NCBI GenBank assembly: GCA_028819005.1
Contig: JAPPMP010000037.1
Coordinates: 1-39,845, forward strand
From: Acidimicrobiaceae bacterium
Lineage (GTDB): Bacteria > Actinomycetota > Acidimicrobiia > Acidimicrobiales > Aldehydirespiratoraceae
Length of the DNA: 39,845 bases
Direction: 5' to 3'
Below, one piece after another: positions 24,261 to 31,442 of the stretch. Made by a program: the position numbers and the translations under genes. Positions within the stretch are counted from its first letter, which is position 1; every line of letters starts with the position of its first letter. The notes beneath the pieces are model-generated. The model had not been told where the DNA came from, made no database searches, and saw nothing but the letters and a program-made list of their open reading frames with translations.

Positions 24261-25451
24261 ATGAAACTCCCAGTTTCGGGCGCCGTTCACGACGAACGCG
24301 AGATCGAAGCAGTCGTGGCCGTGCTGCGCTCATCGACGCTCGACATCGGCGAGAACGTCTTCGAGTTCGAGCGCAGGACCGCATCGCTGTTGTCCAAACA
24401 ACACGGGATCATGGTCAACAGCGGATCGTCGGCTCTGCGAATTGCCGTGGATCTGCTGCAACTCGAACGGGGTGACGAGATCATCACCTCGCCGCTCACC
24501 TTCTCGACCGACATAGCCACCATGGTGCAGTCGGGTCTGGTGCCGGTGTTCGTCGACGTCACGCCTGACACCTACCAGATCGACCACACCAAGATCGAAG
24601 CCATGATCGGGCCTCGGACCAAGGCGATCCTCACCCCGAATCTGTGCGGCAACTGCCCTGATTGGGACGCGATCCGGGCCATCGCCGACGCCCGCGGCCT
24701 GAAGGTGGTGGAGGATTCCTGTGACGTGCTCGACTCCTGGCAGCGGGGTGAGCGCACCGGCGCCCGAGCCGACATCGCGGTCACGAGTTTCGCCCGCAGC
24801 CATGCGATGACCGCCGGCGGCGCTGGTGGGATGGTGGGCGTCGACGACCCGGATCTCTTCGACCTCGGACTGGAGTTGCGACGCTGGGGCCGGCGCTCTG
24901 AGCCGTACCTGTACGGTTCGCGCAAGGGCCGACAGGATCGATTCGGGTATCTCGCCGACGGCACGCCGTACGACATGATCTTCACCTTCGACTCGATCGG
25001 CTACAACTTCGAGCCGACAGAGATCAGCGCTGCCTATGGCCTGGTCCAGTTGGACAAGCTCGATGGTTTCAATCAGCAGCGTCGCGACAACTGGCGGCGG
25101 CTCGACGACTTCCTGGCGACATGCGACGGCGTCTCCAGTGGTCGCACCACACCCGAGACGGACACAACCTGGATGCGCTTCTGCTTCACCATCGATGACG
25201 ACCTGGGCATCGACCGAAGCGAAGTCCAAGAACAGCTCGAAGCGCGCGGGGTGACAACGAGGATGGTGTGGACCGGCAATATTCTGCGCCAGAAGGGTTT
25301 CGCCGGGATCGAGCACCGCGCTCCCGCTGAAGGGCTGCCGAATTGCGACTACATCATGGACAACGCGGTGTCGCTGCCGGTCCACCACGGCCTGAACGCG
25401 GACCACATCGGTTTCATGTGCGAACAGCTCGACGCGGTGCTCGGCTCTTGA
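24261..25451 (+). CDS. DegT/DnrJ-fold PMP-type sugar 3-dehydratase-like protein
   Basis: 396 residues with a strong AGGAAAGGG site before the ATG. The fold is that of DegT/DnrJ/EryC1/StrS aminotransferases: MVNSGSSALRIAV, EDSCDVLDSW (cofactor-nitrogen Asp), TSFARSHAMTAGGAGGMV. At the position of the Schiff-base lysine stands His181, as in PMP-dependent 3-dehydratases such as E1 (AscC/RfbH) and ColD. The C-terminal half also tracks E1 (SIGYNFEPTEISAAYGLVQLDKL, RMVWTGNILRQKGFAGIEHR). E1 uses a four-Cys [2Fe-2S] loop; here that loop (~212-225) reads SEPYLYGSRKGRQD without Cys. It therefore probably dehydrates a nucleotide-activated 4-keto-6-deoxy sugar without an iron-sulfur cluster. No sugar-pathway partners lie nearby. 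Confidence 0.85.
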   Translation: MKLPVSGAVHDEREIEAVVAVLRSSTLDIGENVFEFERRTASLLSKQHGIMVNSGSSALRIAVDLLQLERGDEIITSPLTFSTDIATMVQSGLVPVFVDVTPDTYQIDHTKIEAMIGPRTKAILTPNLCGNCPDWDAIRAIADARGLKVVEDSCDVLDSWQRGERTGARADIAVTSFARSHAMTAGGAGGMVGVDDPDLFDLGLELRRWGRRSEPYLYGSRKGRQDRFGYLADGTPYDMIFTFDSIGYNFEPTEISAAYGLVQLDKLDGFNQQRRDNWRRLDDFLATCDGVSSGRTTPETDTTWMRFCFTIDDDLGIDRSEVQEQLEARGVTTRMVWTGNILRQKGFAGIEHRAPAEGLPNCDYIMDNAVSLPVHHGLNADHIGFMCEQLDAVLGS

Positions 25452-25490
25452 AAAGCGGGGCAAAGCGGCGCTTGTTGGGGCACACTTGGG

Positions 25491-25862
25491 GTGTGACGGG
25501 GAGCCGGTCGGATGGCCGCGGCGCAGTTCGCTGCGTTGAGGAAGGTCGGGACTCCGCAGGGAAGGGTGCTGGCTTGCGCCAGTCGAGGCGACTCGCAGGA
25601 AAGTGCCACAGAAAACAAACCGCCTCAGAGGTTCCCTCACCGGAACCACAGGGGTAAGGGTGAAAAGGTGCGGTAAGAGCGCACCAGCATCCCGGGCGAC
25701 CGGGGTGGCTAGGTAAACCCCACCCGGAGCAAGGCCATGCAGGGAGAGGGCGTCCCGTCCGCAGACACTCCCGGGTAGGCCGCAAAGATGGATGGTCATC
25801 CACGGAGCCGGCAATTCGGCTCCCGGACAGAATCCCGCCTACAGGCCGACTCCCCGTCACAC
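25491..25862 (+). ncRNA. rnpB: RNase P RNA, bacterial type A
   Basis: Catalytic RNA that trims the 5' leader of pre-tRNAs with RnpA. The ends form a perfect 12-bp P1 helix: GTGTGACGGGGA at 25491-25502 pairs with TCCCCGTCACAC at 25851-25862. Conserved core blocks appear in order: GAGGAAGGTCGGGACTCC (CR-I), ACAGAAAACAAACCGCC, GGTAAGGGTGAAAAGGTGCGG, TAAGAGCGCACC, GTAAACCCCACCCGGAGCAA, CCCGGGTAGGCCGC, and GACAGAATCCCGCCTACAGG at the 3' side. Length is about 372 nt, as expected. In CR-I it reads GAAGGTCGGGA where E. coli has GAAAGTCCGGG. It sits between the DegT-fold gene and a membrane protein/zinc-ribbon pair. Confidence 0.97.
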
Positions 25863-25946
25863 CCGCATCGCACTGTCCGGGAGTTCTCGTATCCGCCTGT
25901 CCCGTCTTCGGTGTGTTCCGCGATCCCGGGCCAGGTCATGCCGACA

Positions 25947-26435
25947 CTATCTGAGGTGCTCTCTGGGAAGTCGGCCTGAACTCAACAGAGTCCGGCGGTT
26001 CTCGGGTTGGGCGAGTTCGAAACGGCGGATCAACCAGACGATGGCGCAGATCCCGAGCAGCTCCAACAGCACCAGGATTGCCGGCGGCCGATCAAACTCC
26101 GGCAACGGTGCGGCGGCAATCCCGTCGAGTCCGGCGAACGGCCACCAGAACAACTCCGTCCGCGTCCAGGCCCCCGAGGCCGCGAGGAACACGAACGTGC
26201 CGATGGGCACGCCCAACAGGCGGCGCCGAAGCAGCCGCGACCCGACGGTCAGCCCCATCACCAGCACCAACAGAGTGACTGAGCCGGTCAACGTGTGGAG
26301 GACCAACGGCCGCCCGGTCGTGGCCTCGACGAGTGGCAGCACCGCACCACCGGCAACAAACCGGTAGTCGATCGCGGGGCTGTCGAACACTATGAGAACA
26401 CCGATCACCGCCACTGCGACAAAGAAGGCGAACAC
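25947..26435 (-). CDS. Integral membrane protein, conserved hypothetical
   Basis: 162 residues from a GTG one base after the stop of the zinc-ribbon gene. Four hydrophobic segments lie at about 2-16, 44-66, 77-95 and 118-136. Family-like features are FDSPAIDYRFVAGGAVLPL at the N-terminus, LHTLTGSVTLLVLVMGLTVG, and TELFWWPFAG. The Asp and His residues at helix ends recall membrane metal-hydrolase-like proteins of the YdjM type, but the full metal motif is not evident. The near-zero spacing indicates co-translation with the coiled-coil zinc-ribbon gene. It ends 84 bp from the convergent rnpB; no clear terminator is seen between them. Confidence 0.75.
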   Translation of the reverse strand: MFAFFVAVAVIGVLIVFDSPAIDYRFVAGGAVLPLVEATTGRPLVLHTLTGSVTLLVLVMGLTVGSRLLRRRLLGVPIGTFVFLAASGAWTRTELFWWPFAGLDGIAAAPLPEFDRPPAILVLLELLGICAIVWLIRRFELAQPENRRTLLSSGRLPREHLR

Positions 26436-26436
26436 G

Positions 26437-27147
26437 TCAGAGCAGAACGATCCGTCCGCACTCGTCGCATGACAACACGTCGGAATCGGTGGTGTGTTTC
26501 ATCCGATCGACCTCCATCGCAGGCATCATCGACGGGCAGCCGACGCACTTGCCTCCCTCGAAGCGAACGACCGTCGCCGAGCCGAACATCGGGCGCAGAC
26601 GCTGATAGTCGTCGAGCAGGGAGCTGTCGAGAGCGGCTTGGAGACCCTCTCGGTTCGAACGAATGACTTCTAGTTGGGCATCGACCTCTGACTCGGCCGC
26701 TGCTATTTCGGCTTCCAGACCACCGATCCGCTGATCGATGAGTTCGACTTCGGAACTGAGCCCTGCCACCTGCGAAGCCAGCGATTCGGCCTCTTCCATC
26801 GCGGTGAGAGCTTCGTCCTCGAGGCCGCTCTGGCGGCTTCGCAGCGACGCGATCTCTTCCTGCAGAGCTTGCAGGTCGCGCAATGCTGTGACCTCGCCGC
26901 CGTACAGGCGCACCTCGTCGGTTTCGACCTTGGCAGCGACAATCTGGGCCTCGTCCTCATAGCGCTTCTGGCGTGTTGCGACCTCGACCTGAGTCAGTGC
27001 GAGTTGATCGATCTCGCCGGTGAGGCGTTGACGTTCGACCTGCGCGGCTGCGAGCGAATCACGCTGCGGGAGCACGGCTCTCTTGTGCGACAACTGGTCG
27101 GCCTCAACATCAAGACGTTGAACTTCGAGAAGATCGTGGTGGTTCAT
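26437..27147 (-). CDS. Coiled-coil zinc-ribbon protein (C4-type, DUF164/CdsZ-like)
   Basis: 236 residues. A long antiparallel coiled coil (~1-175, heptads in LLEVQRLDVEADQLSHKRAV and SLRSRQSGLEDEALTAMEEA) is followed by a C-terminal zinc ribbon with GGKCVGCPSMMP and SCDECGRIVLL, giving four Cys ligands. The family is widespread in Actinobacteria and other phyla and is thought to bind nucleic acid or ribosomes. It is co-transcribed with the membrane protein downstream and lies in the same block as rnpB. An AAGGAG site stands 11 nt before the ATG, and a 22-bp inverted-repeat element is upstream. Confidence 0.9.
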   Translation of the reverse strand: MNHHDLLEVQRLDVEADQLSHKRAVLPQRDSLAAAQVERQRLTGEIDQLALTQVEVATRQKRYEDEAQIVAAKVETDEVRLYGGEVTALRDLQALQEEIASLRSRQSGLEDEALTAMEEAESLASQVAGLSSEVELIDQRIGGLEAEIAAAESEVDAQLEVIRSNREGLQAALDSSLLDDYQRLRPMFGSATVVRFEGGKCVGCPSMMPAMEVDRMKHTTDSDVLSCDECGRIVLL

Positions 27148-27176
27148 TCGTTGAATAGCTCCTTGCGGTGAAGACC

Positions 27177-27198
27177 CTCATAATGAACTGGTTATGAG
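27177..27198. promoter_or_regulatory. 7-bp inverted repeat in a divergent intergenic region
   Basis: CTCATAA and TTATGAG flank 8 bp in the gap between the divergent zinc-ribbon and Gfo/Idh/MocA-like genes. On the minus strand the element overlaps a CATTAT sequence that could be a -10 box for the zinc-ribbon operon, so it may be an operator. Confidence 0.4.
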
Positions 27199-27279
27199 AC
27201 AGTACCGAACTCGGGCCCCAGTGTCTTTCAGACCCCGCAGCGTTGCTTGCGAGGTCAACGCCGCGCCAGTCCGACCGAC

Positions 27280-28227
27280 ATGACCGGACTGGCGATCATC
27301 GGCGCCGGCAAATCGGCTGTTTTGCATGGTGAATCGGCGCGCGCCATCCGCGGGATCAAGTTAGTGGGTGTAGGTGGGCGTTCTTCGGGTCGGGCCGGCG
27401 CGGTCGCTGCGGCACTCGGCTGCGAAGAACTGGCTGTTGACGACATGGTCAGGCGCGCCGACATGCTCGTCGTCGCCGTTCCCCCGGGCGATATCGGCGA
27501 GGTGTTGGCGCGGATCCCCTTGGATCGTCCCCTCATCGTCGAGTCTCCGGTCGCCATGCCCTCAGCCGTCGACACGGCAGAGCGACACGCAACCCATCGG
27601 CTCACGGCGAACAGGCCAAGGGCGATGCTCGGCGCGAATCTCCTGCATGCGCAAGTGGTGCGCGACGGACTCGCGGCGATCAACAGTCTCACCGACGCGC
27701 ACCACCTGGTGCTGCGAGCCAACGGGGTGCGCCCGGTTTGGCACAGCGCCTCCGCCGACGAGAGCGGCGTGACTCTGGATCTGGGCGCCCGTCTCCTTCC
27801 TGTCCTGCTCGCCGCTGCCGGGAAACCGGTGGTTGAAGTCTCGGCCGAGCTGCGTCGGCAAGACGGTTTCGTCGTTGCCGCCGAGTTGGGCCTTCGGCTC
27901 CAGGACGGACGCCTGGCGCGCGCCGAATTCCACTGGGGAGACGAGCCGCCCGCAGCCGAGGTTGAAGCCGCCGGCGCCACCCGTGTCGTTTCCGTCGGGC
28001 TGTGGCCGTTTCCCGTGCTTGAAGTCGACGGCAACGAGACAGCCTCGGCTGAGGGTCGAGAACCGCTCCACGCACTCGGATTCGTGTCCCAGATGCAGCG
28101 CCTGAAAGCTGTCACCGAGCAACAGGCGGAGCCCTGGCCCGGACTCGCCGGCGGCGTGGGCGCCTTGAGAGTCATCGAGGCGGCGAACCTGAGCGACAGC
28201 AGCAGAAAACCCGCTCTGCTTGTCTGA
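27280..28227 (+). CDS. Gfo/Idh/MocA-like NAD(P)-dependent oxidoreductase, divergent
   Basis: 315 residues from the ATG at 27280. N-terminal Rossmann domain: GLAIIGAGKSAVLHGESARAI, VGVGGRSSGRAGAVAAALGC, DMLVVAVPPGDI and PLIVESPVAM, the last matching the EKP-like segment of Gfo/Idh/MocA proteins. The catalytic Lys of the EKP motif is replaced (ESPVAM). The C-terminal alpha/beta domain (FVVAAELGLRLQDGRLARAEFHW, then VVSVGLWPFPVLEVDG) fits the family but is divergent. Without the Lys, normal dehydrogenase chemistry is doubtful; it could bind a cofactor in another role. The gene ends inside a tandem repeat that contains its stop. Confidence 0.65.
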   Translation: MTGLAIIGAGKSAVLHGESARAIRGIKLVGVGGRSSGRAGAVAAALGCEELAVDDMVRRADMLVVAVPPGDIGEVLARIPLDRPLIVESPVAMPSAVDTAERHATHRLTANRPRAMLGANLLHAQVVRDGLAAINSLTDAHHLVLRANGVRPVWHSASADESGVTLDLGARLLPVLLAAAGKPVVEVSAELRRQDGFVVAAELGLRLQDGRLARAEFHWGDEPPAAEVEAAGATRVVSVGLWPFPVLEVDGNETASAEGREPLHALGFVSQMQRLKAVTEQQAEPWPGLAGGVGALRVIEAANLSDSSRKPALLV

Positions 28228-28266
28228 ACAACTGTGCTTGCCTGAACACCTGCTTGCCTGAGCCTG
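28217..28266. repeat. 16-bp tandem repeat spanning a stop codon
   Basis: TGCTTGTCTGAACAAC (28217-28232), TGCTTGCCTGAACACC (28235-28250) and TGCTTGCCTGAGCCTG (28251-28266). The stop TGA of the oxidoreductase gene is the TGA inside the first unit; later units repeat it. Confidence 0.85.
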
Positions 28267-28288
28267 CACCGAATAACAGGAAGGACGC

Positions 28289-28756
28289 TCAGTAGGCGCC
28301 TGAGAGTTTGCGGTGGTCCCAGCTCACGACTTTCTCGGGCTCCACCACCACCGCGGTCCGCTTGGCGGCCATATGGACAGCGGCCTGTTCCAACAGCTCT
28401 TCGGGGATGTCGGGTTGGTTCCGCTTCATCACCTCGAGGGCCAGCGGAAACACCTCCGAGTGGTCGGCTACGAGCCGAGCCGTTCCCTTGATCATCACGC
28501 CGCGCAGTTGTTCATAGACGTCGCCGTCCTCCCACAACAGCGTGATTCTCGGATCTCTTTGGAGATTCTTGATCTTCTGGGACTTCGTGTAGGTCTCGAA
28601 GACCACCTGCTTGTCCACACAGGCGAACCACAGAGTCGACAGGTGAATGCTGCCGTCGCGCTCGATCGTCCCCACCTGAAGGCTCTTCTGCTCCTCGATG
28701 AACGCGTCGACTTCGGCTTCGCTCATGCGGATCACGTCTCTTCTGTTCTTTGCCAT
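28289..28756 (-). CDS. Pyridoxamine-phosphate-oxidase-fold (PPOX) flavin/F420 protein
   Basis: 155 residues of split-barrel fold. MSEAEVDAFIEEQKSLQVGTIERDGSIHLSTLWFACVDKQVVFETYTKSQKIKNLQRDPRITLLWEDGD shows the family order: first helix, strand with GTIERDG, HLSTLWF, TYTKSQKIKNLQRDPRI, split here for description. The KIKNLQRDPR segment is typical of PPOX-class F420-dependent reductases. It would bind F420 or FMN and reduce small organics or biliverdin-like compounds; the substrate is unknown. The cold-shock gene lies upstream on the same strand but is separated from it by a strong terminator, so this gene needs its own promoter. Confidence 0.82.
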   Translation of the reverse strand: MAKNRRDVIRMSEAEVDAFIEEQKSLQVGTIERDGSIHLSTLWFACVDKQVVFETYTKSQKIKNLQRDPRITLLWEDGDVYEQLRGVMIKGTARLVADHSEVFPLALEVMKRNQPDIPEELLEQAAVHMAAKRTAVVVEPEKVVSWDHRKLSGAY

Positions 28757-28783
28757 CCGCTCAGGCTAGAAACTTCGGAGCGC

Positions 28784-28812
28784 GTTAAGAAAAAAGGCGC
28801 CCTTGGGCGCCC
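28784..28812 (-). terminator. Rho-independent terminator of the cold-shock gene
   Basis: On the minus strand GGCGCCC-AA-GGGCGCC (28796-28811) forms a 7-bp GC stem with a two-base loop, followed by TTTTTTCTTA. It lies 45 bp after the cold-shock stop, between it and the PPOX gene. Confidence 0.85.
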
Positions 28813-28857
28813 ATTTTCCAGATTGGTTGTTGACGCGATGGTGAACGGAACAGTCGT

Positions 28858-29058
28858 TCAGACCACTCGGACAGACAGGGCTTCATCGCCCTTGCGGCCC
28901 GGGCCGATCTCGAACTCCACGTTTTGACCTTCCTCAAGAGTTCGGAACCCGGAACCATCGATGTTGGAGAAGTGCACGAACACATCGTCGCCGTCTTGAC
29001 GGGAGATGAATCCGTAGCCTTTCTCGTTGTTGAAAAACTTCACTGTGCCCGTAGGCAT
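28858..29058 (-). CDS. Cold-shock protein (CspA family)
   Basis: 66 residues from the ATG at 29058. Single OB-fold: [18 protein letters not shown] (RNP-1 KGYGFI) and DVFVHFSNI (RNP-2 VFVHF), then [19 protein letters not shown] and VRVV. Such proteins bind single-stranded RNA and DNA and melt secondary structure; many are constitutive. The frame is open to 29109, but homologues start at [10 protein letters not shown] strong terminator follows, so it is a single-gene transcript. The ~335-bp region upstream carries the GC-rich repeat array at 29164-29377 and no gene. Confidence 0.95.
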   Translation of the reverse strand: MPTGTVKFFNNEKGYGFISRQDGDDVFVHFSNIDGSGFRTLEEGQNVEFEIGPGRKGDEALSVRVV

Positions 29059-29163
29059 CTGGGCATTCCTTTCGATTATCGCGGCGTTCAACGCGAACTC
29101 CGCACGCACAGCCTAGAGAGCCTTTATGTGAATCCACCGAAGCACCGGAGAATGTGTTCGCTG

Positions 29164-29377
29164 CCCCCCGCTCTTGTTCGCTGCGCTCCACCCCCCGCTC
29201 TTGTTCGCTGCGCTCCACCCCCCGCTCTTGTTCGCTGCGCTCACAGGGCCGCTCAGGCCGCGGCGGGCCGCTCAGGCCGCGGACGGGCCGCTGCCGCCGC
29301 TGCGCTCACCGGGCCCCGCTCTTGTTCGCTGCGCTCACAGGGCCGCTCAGGCCGCGGCGGGCCGCTCAGGCCGCGGA
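29164..29377. repeat. GC-rich intergenic repeat array (27-bp and 94-bp periods)
   Basis: Three 27-bp units beginning CCCCCCGCTCTTGTTCGCTG start at 29164, 29191 and 29218; a fourth is at 29314. Two further blocks made of GGCCGCTCAGGCCGCGGCGG sequence lie at 29247-29283 and 29341-29377, so a ~64-bp composite (29220-29283, 29314-29377) recurs with a 94-bp period. The array fills the gap between the cold-shock and luciferase-like genes. Read on the minus strand, the 27-bp period keeps frame and gives ERSEQERG-like peptide, but no credible start is seen. Confidence 0.85.
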
Positions 29378-29393
29378 CTCGCAAGCTCGGCCT

Positions 29394-30332
29394 CTAGCGC
29401 CCGGTCACAGCATGGAAGCCGGCGACGAGTTCGCGAACCCGTTGCTCTGCATCAAGTGCTCGGAGGTTGAAGCCCGAACCGAGCCGAAAGTCGGTCACGC
29501 CGGTCTCGATGAGCCGCGGGACCGGCTCCATGGTGGCTTCGACGTCGAGCGAGCCGTCGTCGCGGGTGACGACGGCAAAACTGGACACCACTTCGATGTC
29601 ATCAGGATTGCGGCCCTCCGCGCTGACTGCTGCTCTCATTTTTGCAATACCGCTCGTGATGTCGGCGGCGTCTGGCCCCCAGGGGATCCAACCCGTGCCG
29701 AAACGGGCGAGACGGCGCATGGAGGCTTTGTTGACGGTGCCGCTGACCCAGATGGGCACGCCTTTGGCTTGGGTGGGTTTGGGCATCTGGTGGATCTGCG
29801 AGAACTGCAGGCGATCCGACGAATGCTCGGCAACCTGCTGCCTCCACAGCGTCTGGCACACTTCGAGCGTGTGGTTGAGCTGTGCCCCGCGATCGCTGTA
29901 GTCGAGTCCGGCCGCTTCATATTCTTCCCGCTGCCAACCGACCCCGACTCCCACATCAACTCTGCCACCAGACAATACGTCGATGGTGGCCAGCGTCTTG
30001 GCCAGCACCACCGGTCGGCGCAGCGCCGCGATCAAGATCCCGGTCATGAACCGGATTCGTTCGGTGACCGCGGTCAGGTGGGCGATCGTGGTCAGCGGTT
30101 CCAACCAGTGGCCGTCCGGGCCAGTCGGCTGGCGCCCGCCTGCGAGACCCCCGGTTCTGGGGTCGCTGTAAGCCTCGAGGTTCTCCCCGAAGACAACGTG
30201 GTCCGCCAACGCCAGCCGATCGATACCGGCTCGGTCCGCGGCGGTGGCCTGCTCGGCGAGGTGCGCCCAGCCCCCGGGATCGTCGGGCGAGAACGTGATC
30301 AGCATCGCAGAGAGTGTCGGGGTTGTCGGCAT
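29394..30332 (-). CDS. Luciferase-like (LLM class) F420-dependent oxidoreductase
   Basis: 312 residues from the ATG at 30332, chosen because GAGGTGG lies just upstream; an earlier start at 30365 adds 11 residues. TIM-barrel LLM signatures: ADRAGIDRLALADHVVFGENLE, LTAVTERIRFMTGILIAALRRPVVLAK-type segment, LATIDVLSGGRVDVGVGVGW and PIWVSGTVNKASMRRLARFG. Members use reduced F420 or FMN to transfer hydride or oxygenate small substrates; the exact reaction cannot be told. It is downstream of the homocysteine methyltransferase on the same strand (87-bp gap). Its stop lies about 16 bp from the GC-rich repeat array. Confidence 0.9.
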   Translation of the reverse strand: MPTTPTLSAMLITFSPDDPGGWAHLAEQATAADRAGIDRLALADHVVFGENLEAYSDPRTGGLAGGRQPTGPDGHWLEPLTTIAHLTAVTERIRFMTGILIAALRRPVVLAKTLATIDVLSGGRVDVGVGVGWQREEYEAAGLDYSDRGAQLNHTLEVCQTLWRQQVAEHSSDRLQFSQIHQMPKPTQAKGVPIWVSGTVNKASMRRLARFGTGWIPWGPDAADITSGIAKMRAAVSAEGRNPDDIEVVSSFAVVTRDDGSLDVEATMEPVPRLIETGVTDFRLGSGFNLRALDAEQRVRELVAGFHAVTGR

Positions 30333-30419
30333 CGCCACCTCAGTCGCTAGCGGTTTCACCAGCATGTAAGCACATCACGCCGACACGGCGGCAACCCGGT
30401 GGGCAACGGCGGGATCATG

Positions 30420-31394
30420 TCAACCGCGGCGGCGTCTGCTGGAACGGTCCCCATCACGAGCCGGGCGACTTCGACGACTCGTGGGAGCGTCCGGAGTCTG
30501 GACCTCAGGCACCGCAATCGTGCCGTCGAGGACGCCGCGGATGAACGCCACATGTGCGGGTGTGCTCCCACAGCAGCCCCCGATGATCTCGGCGCCGCCT
30601 TGACGAACGCGGTGGGCGTGCGCCCCCATGACTTCAGGGGTGCCGCTGTAGCTGAGTTCCGCTCCGTGCCATTGGGGTATCCCGGCGTTCGCCTTGGATA
30701 TGACCGGCACGGTGCTGACCGCTCGCATCTCGGCCAGAGCCGCCTCCGTGTCGGGGAGGTTGTTGCCGCAGTTGGCGCCCATTGCCACAACGCCGAGTTC
30801 GGTGAGGCGTATGGCGGCCTCCTCACCGGTGACGCCCATCATGGTGCGGCCGGCGGTATCGAAGCTCATGGTGACCGCTATGGGCAGGTCGCAGCTCTTG
30901 CGAGTGCCGACAACGGCCGCTTCCACCTCCACCAGCGAACTCATGGTTTCGATCCAGACGACGTCGACGCCTCCGCGACTGAGGCCCTCTGCCTGTTCGG
31001 CGAAAGCGGAGACGGCGTCGGTGTAGTCGAGGGGACCCAACGGCGCTATCAATTCTCCCGTCGGCCCGACCGATCCGGCCACCAGGATCTTGCGTTCCGC
31101 CCGGTCGGCGACGATTCGACCGTTGGCGCCGGCCGCTTGGTTGACTTCGATCACTCGATCGTCGAGTTTGTGCAGTGCCAACCGATAACGCGTGCCGCCG
31201 AAAGAATTGCTCAAGAAGACGTCGGATCCGGCGTCGACGTAGGCCTGATGGATCTCCTGCACCTTTTCGCCGGCGTCCAGGTTCATCCGCTCAGGTGCAT
31301 CGCCGGGCATCAGGCCTCGCTCGAACATCTCTGTGCCCATGGCCCCGTCGACGATGAGACGGCCTCGCTGCGCGACCAACTCTTCAAGCAGCAT
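30420..31394 (-). CDS. Homocysteine S-methyltransferase family protein
   Basis: 324 residues. TIM barrel with LIVDGAMGTEMFERGLM at the start, VFLSNSFGGTRYRL, VAGSVGPTG, VDVVWIETMSS, and the zinc cysteines in GANCGNN and IIGGCCGSTPAHV, which bind and activate homocysteine. The family includes betaine- and S-methylmethionine-homocysteine methyltransferases and the first domain of MetH; the donor here is not clear from sequence. A 25-residue Arg/Asp/Ser-rich tail after the conserved end (residue ~300 onward) is unusual. It lies downstream of the acyl-CoA ligase gene and upstream of the LLM oxidoreductase on the minus strand. Confidence 0.88.
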   Translation of the reverse strand: MLLEELVAQRGRLIVDGAMGTEMFERGLMPGDAPERMNLDAGEKVQEIHQAYVDAGSDVFLSNSFGGTRYRLALHKLDDRVIEVNQAAGANGRIVADRAERKILVAGSVGPTGELIAPLGPLDYTDAVSAFAEQAEGLSRGGVDVVWIETMSSLVEVEAAVVGTRKSCDLPIAVTMSFDTAGRTMMGVTGEEAAIRLTELGVVAMGANCGNNLPDTEAALAEMRAVSTVPVISKANAGIPQWHGAELSYSGTPEVMGAHAHRVRQGGAEIIGGCCGSTPAHVAFIRGVLDGTIAVPEVQTPDAPTSRRSRPARDGDRSSRRRRG

Positions 31395-31442
31395 GGCTGC
31401 TGACGTTATCTACAGGCCGGCGGCTAACGGCCTCTGGGCAAC

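Noticed and set aside
25343-25657. Plus-strand open frame in the RNase P RNA region
   Set aside because: The sequence is conserved RNA structure; the frame is incidental.
24330-25814. Minus-strand open frame of 494 codons over the DegT-fold gene and RNase P RNA
   Set aside because: It overlaps a clearly coding plus-strand gene and a structural RNA and shows no recognisable motif.
29154-30350. Plus-strand open frame of 398 codons over the repeat array and LLM oxidoreductase gene
   Set aside because: The minus strand encodes all luciferase-like motifs; the plus frame begins in repeat sequence.
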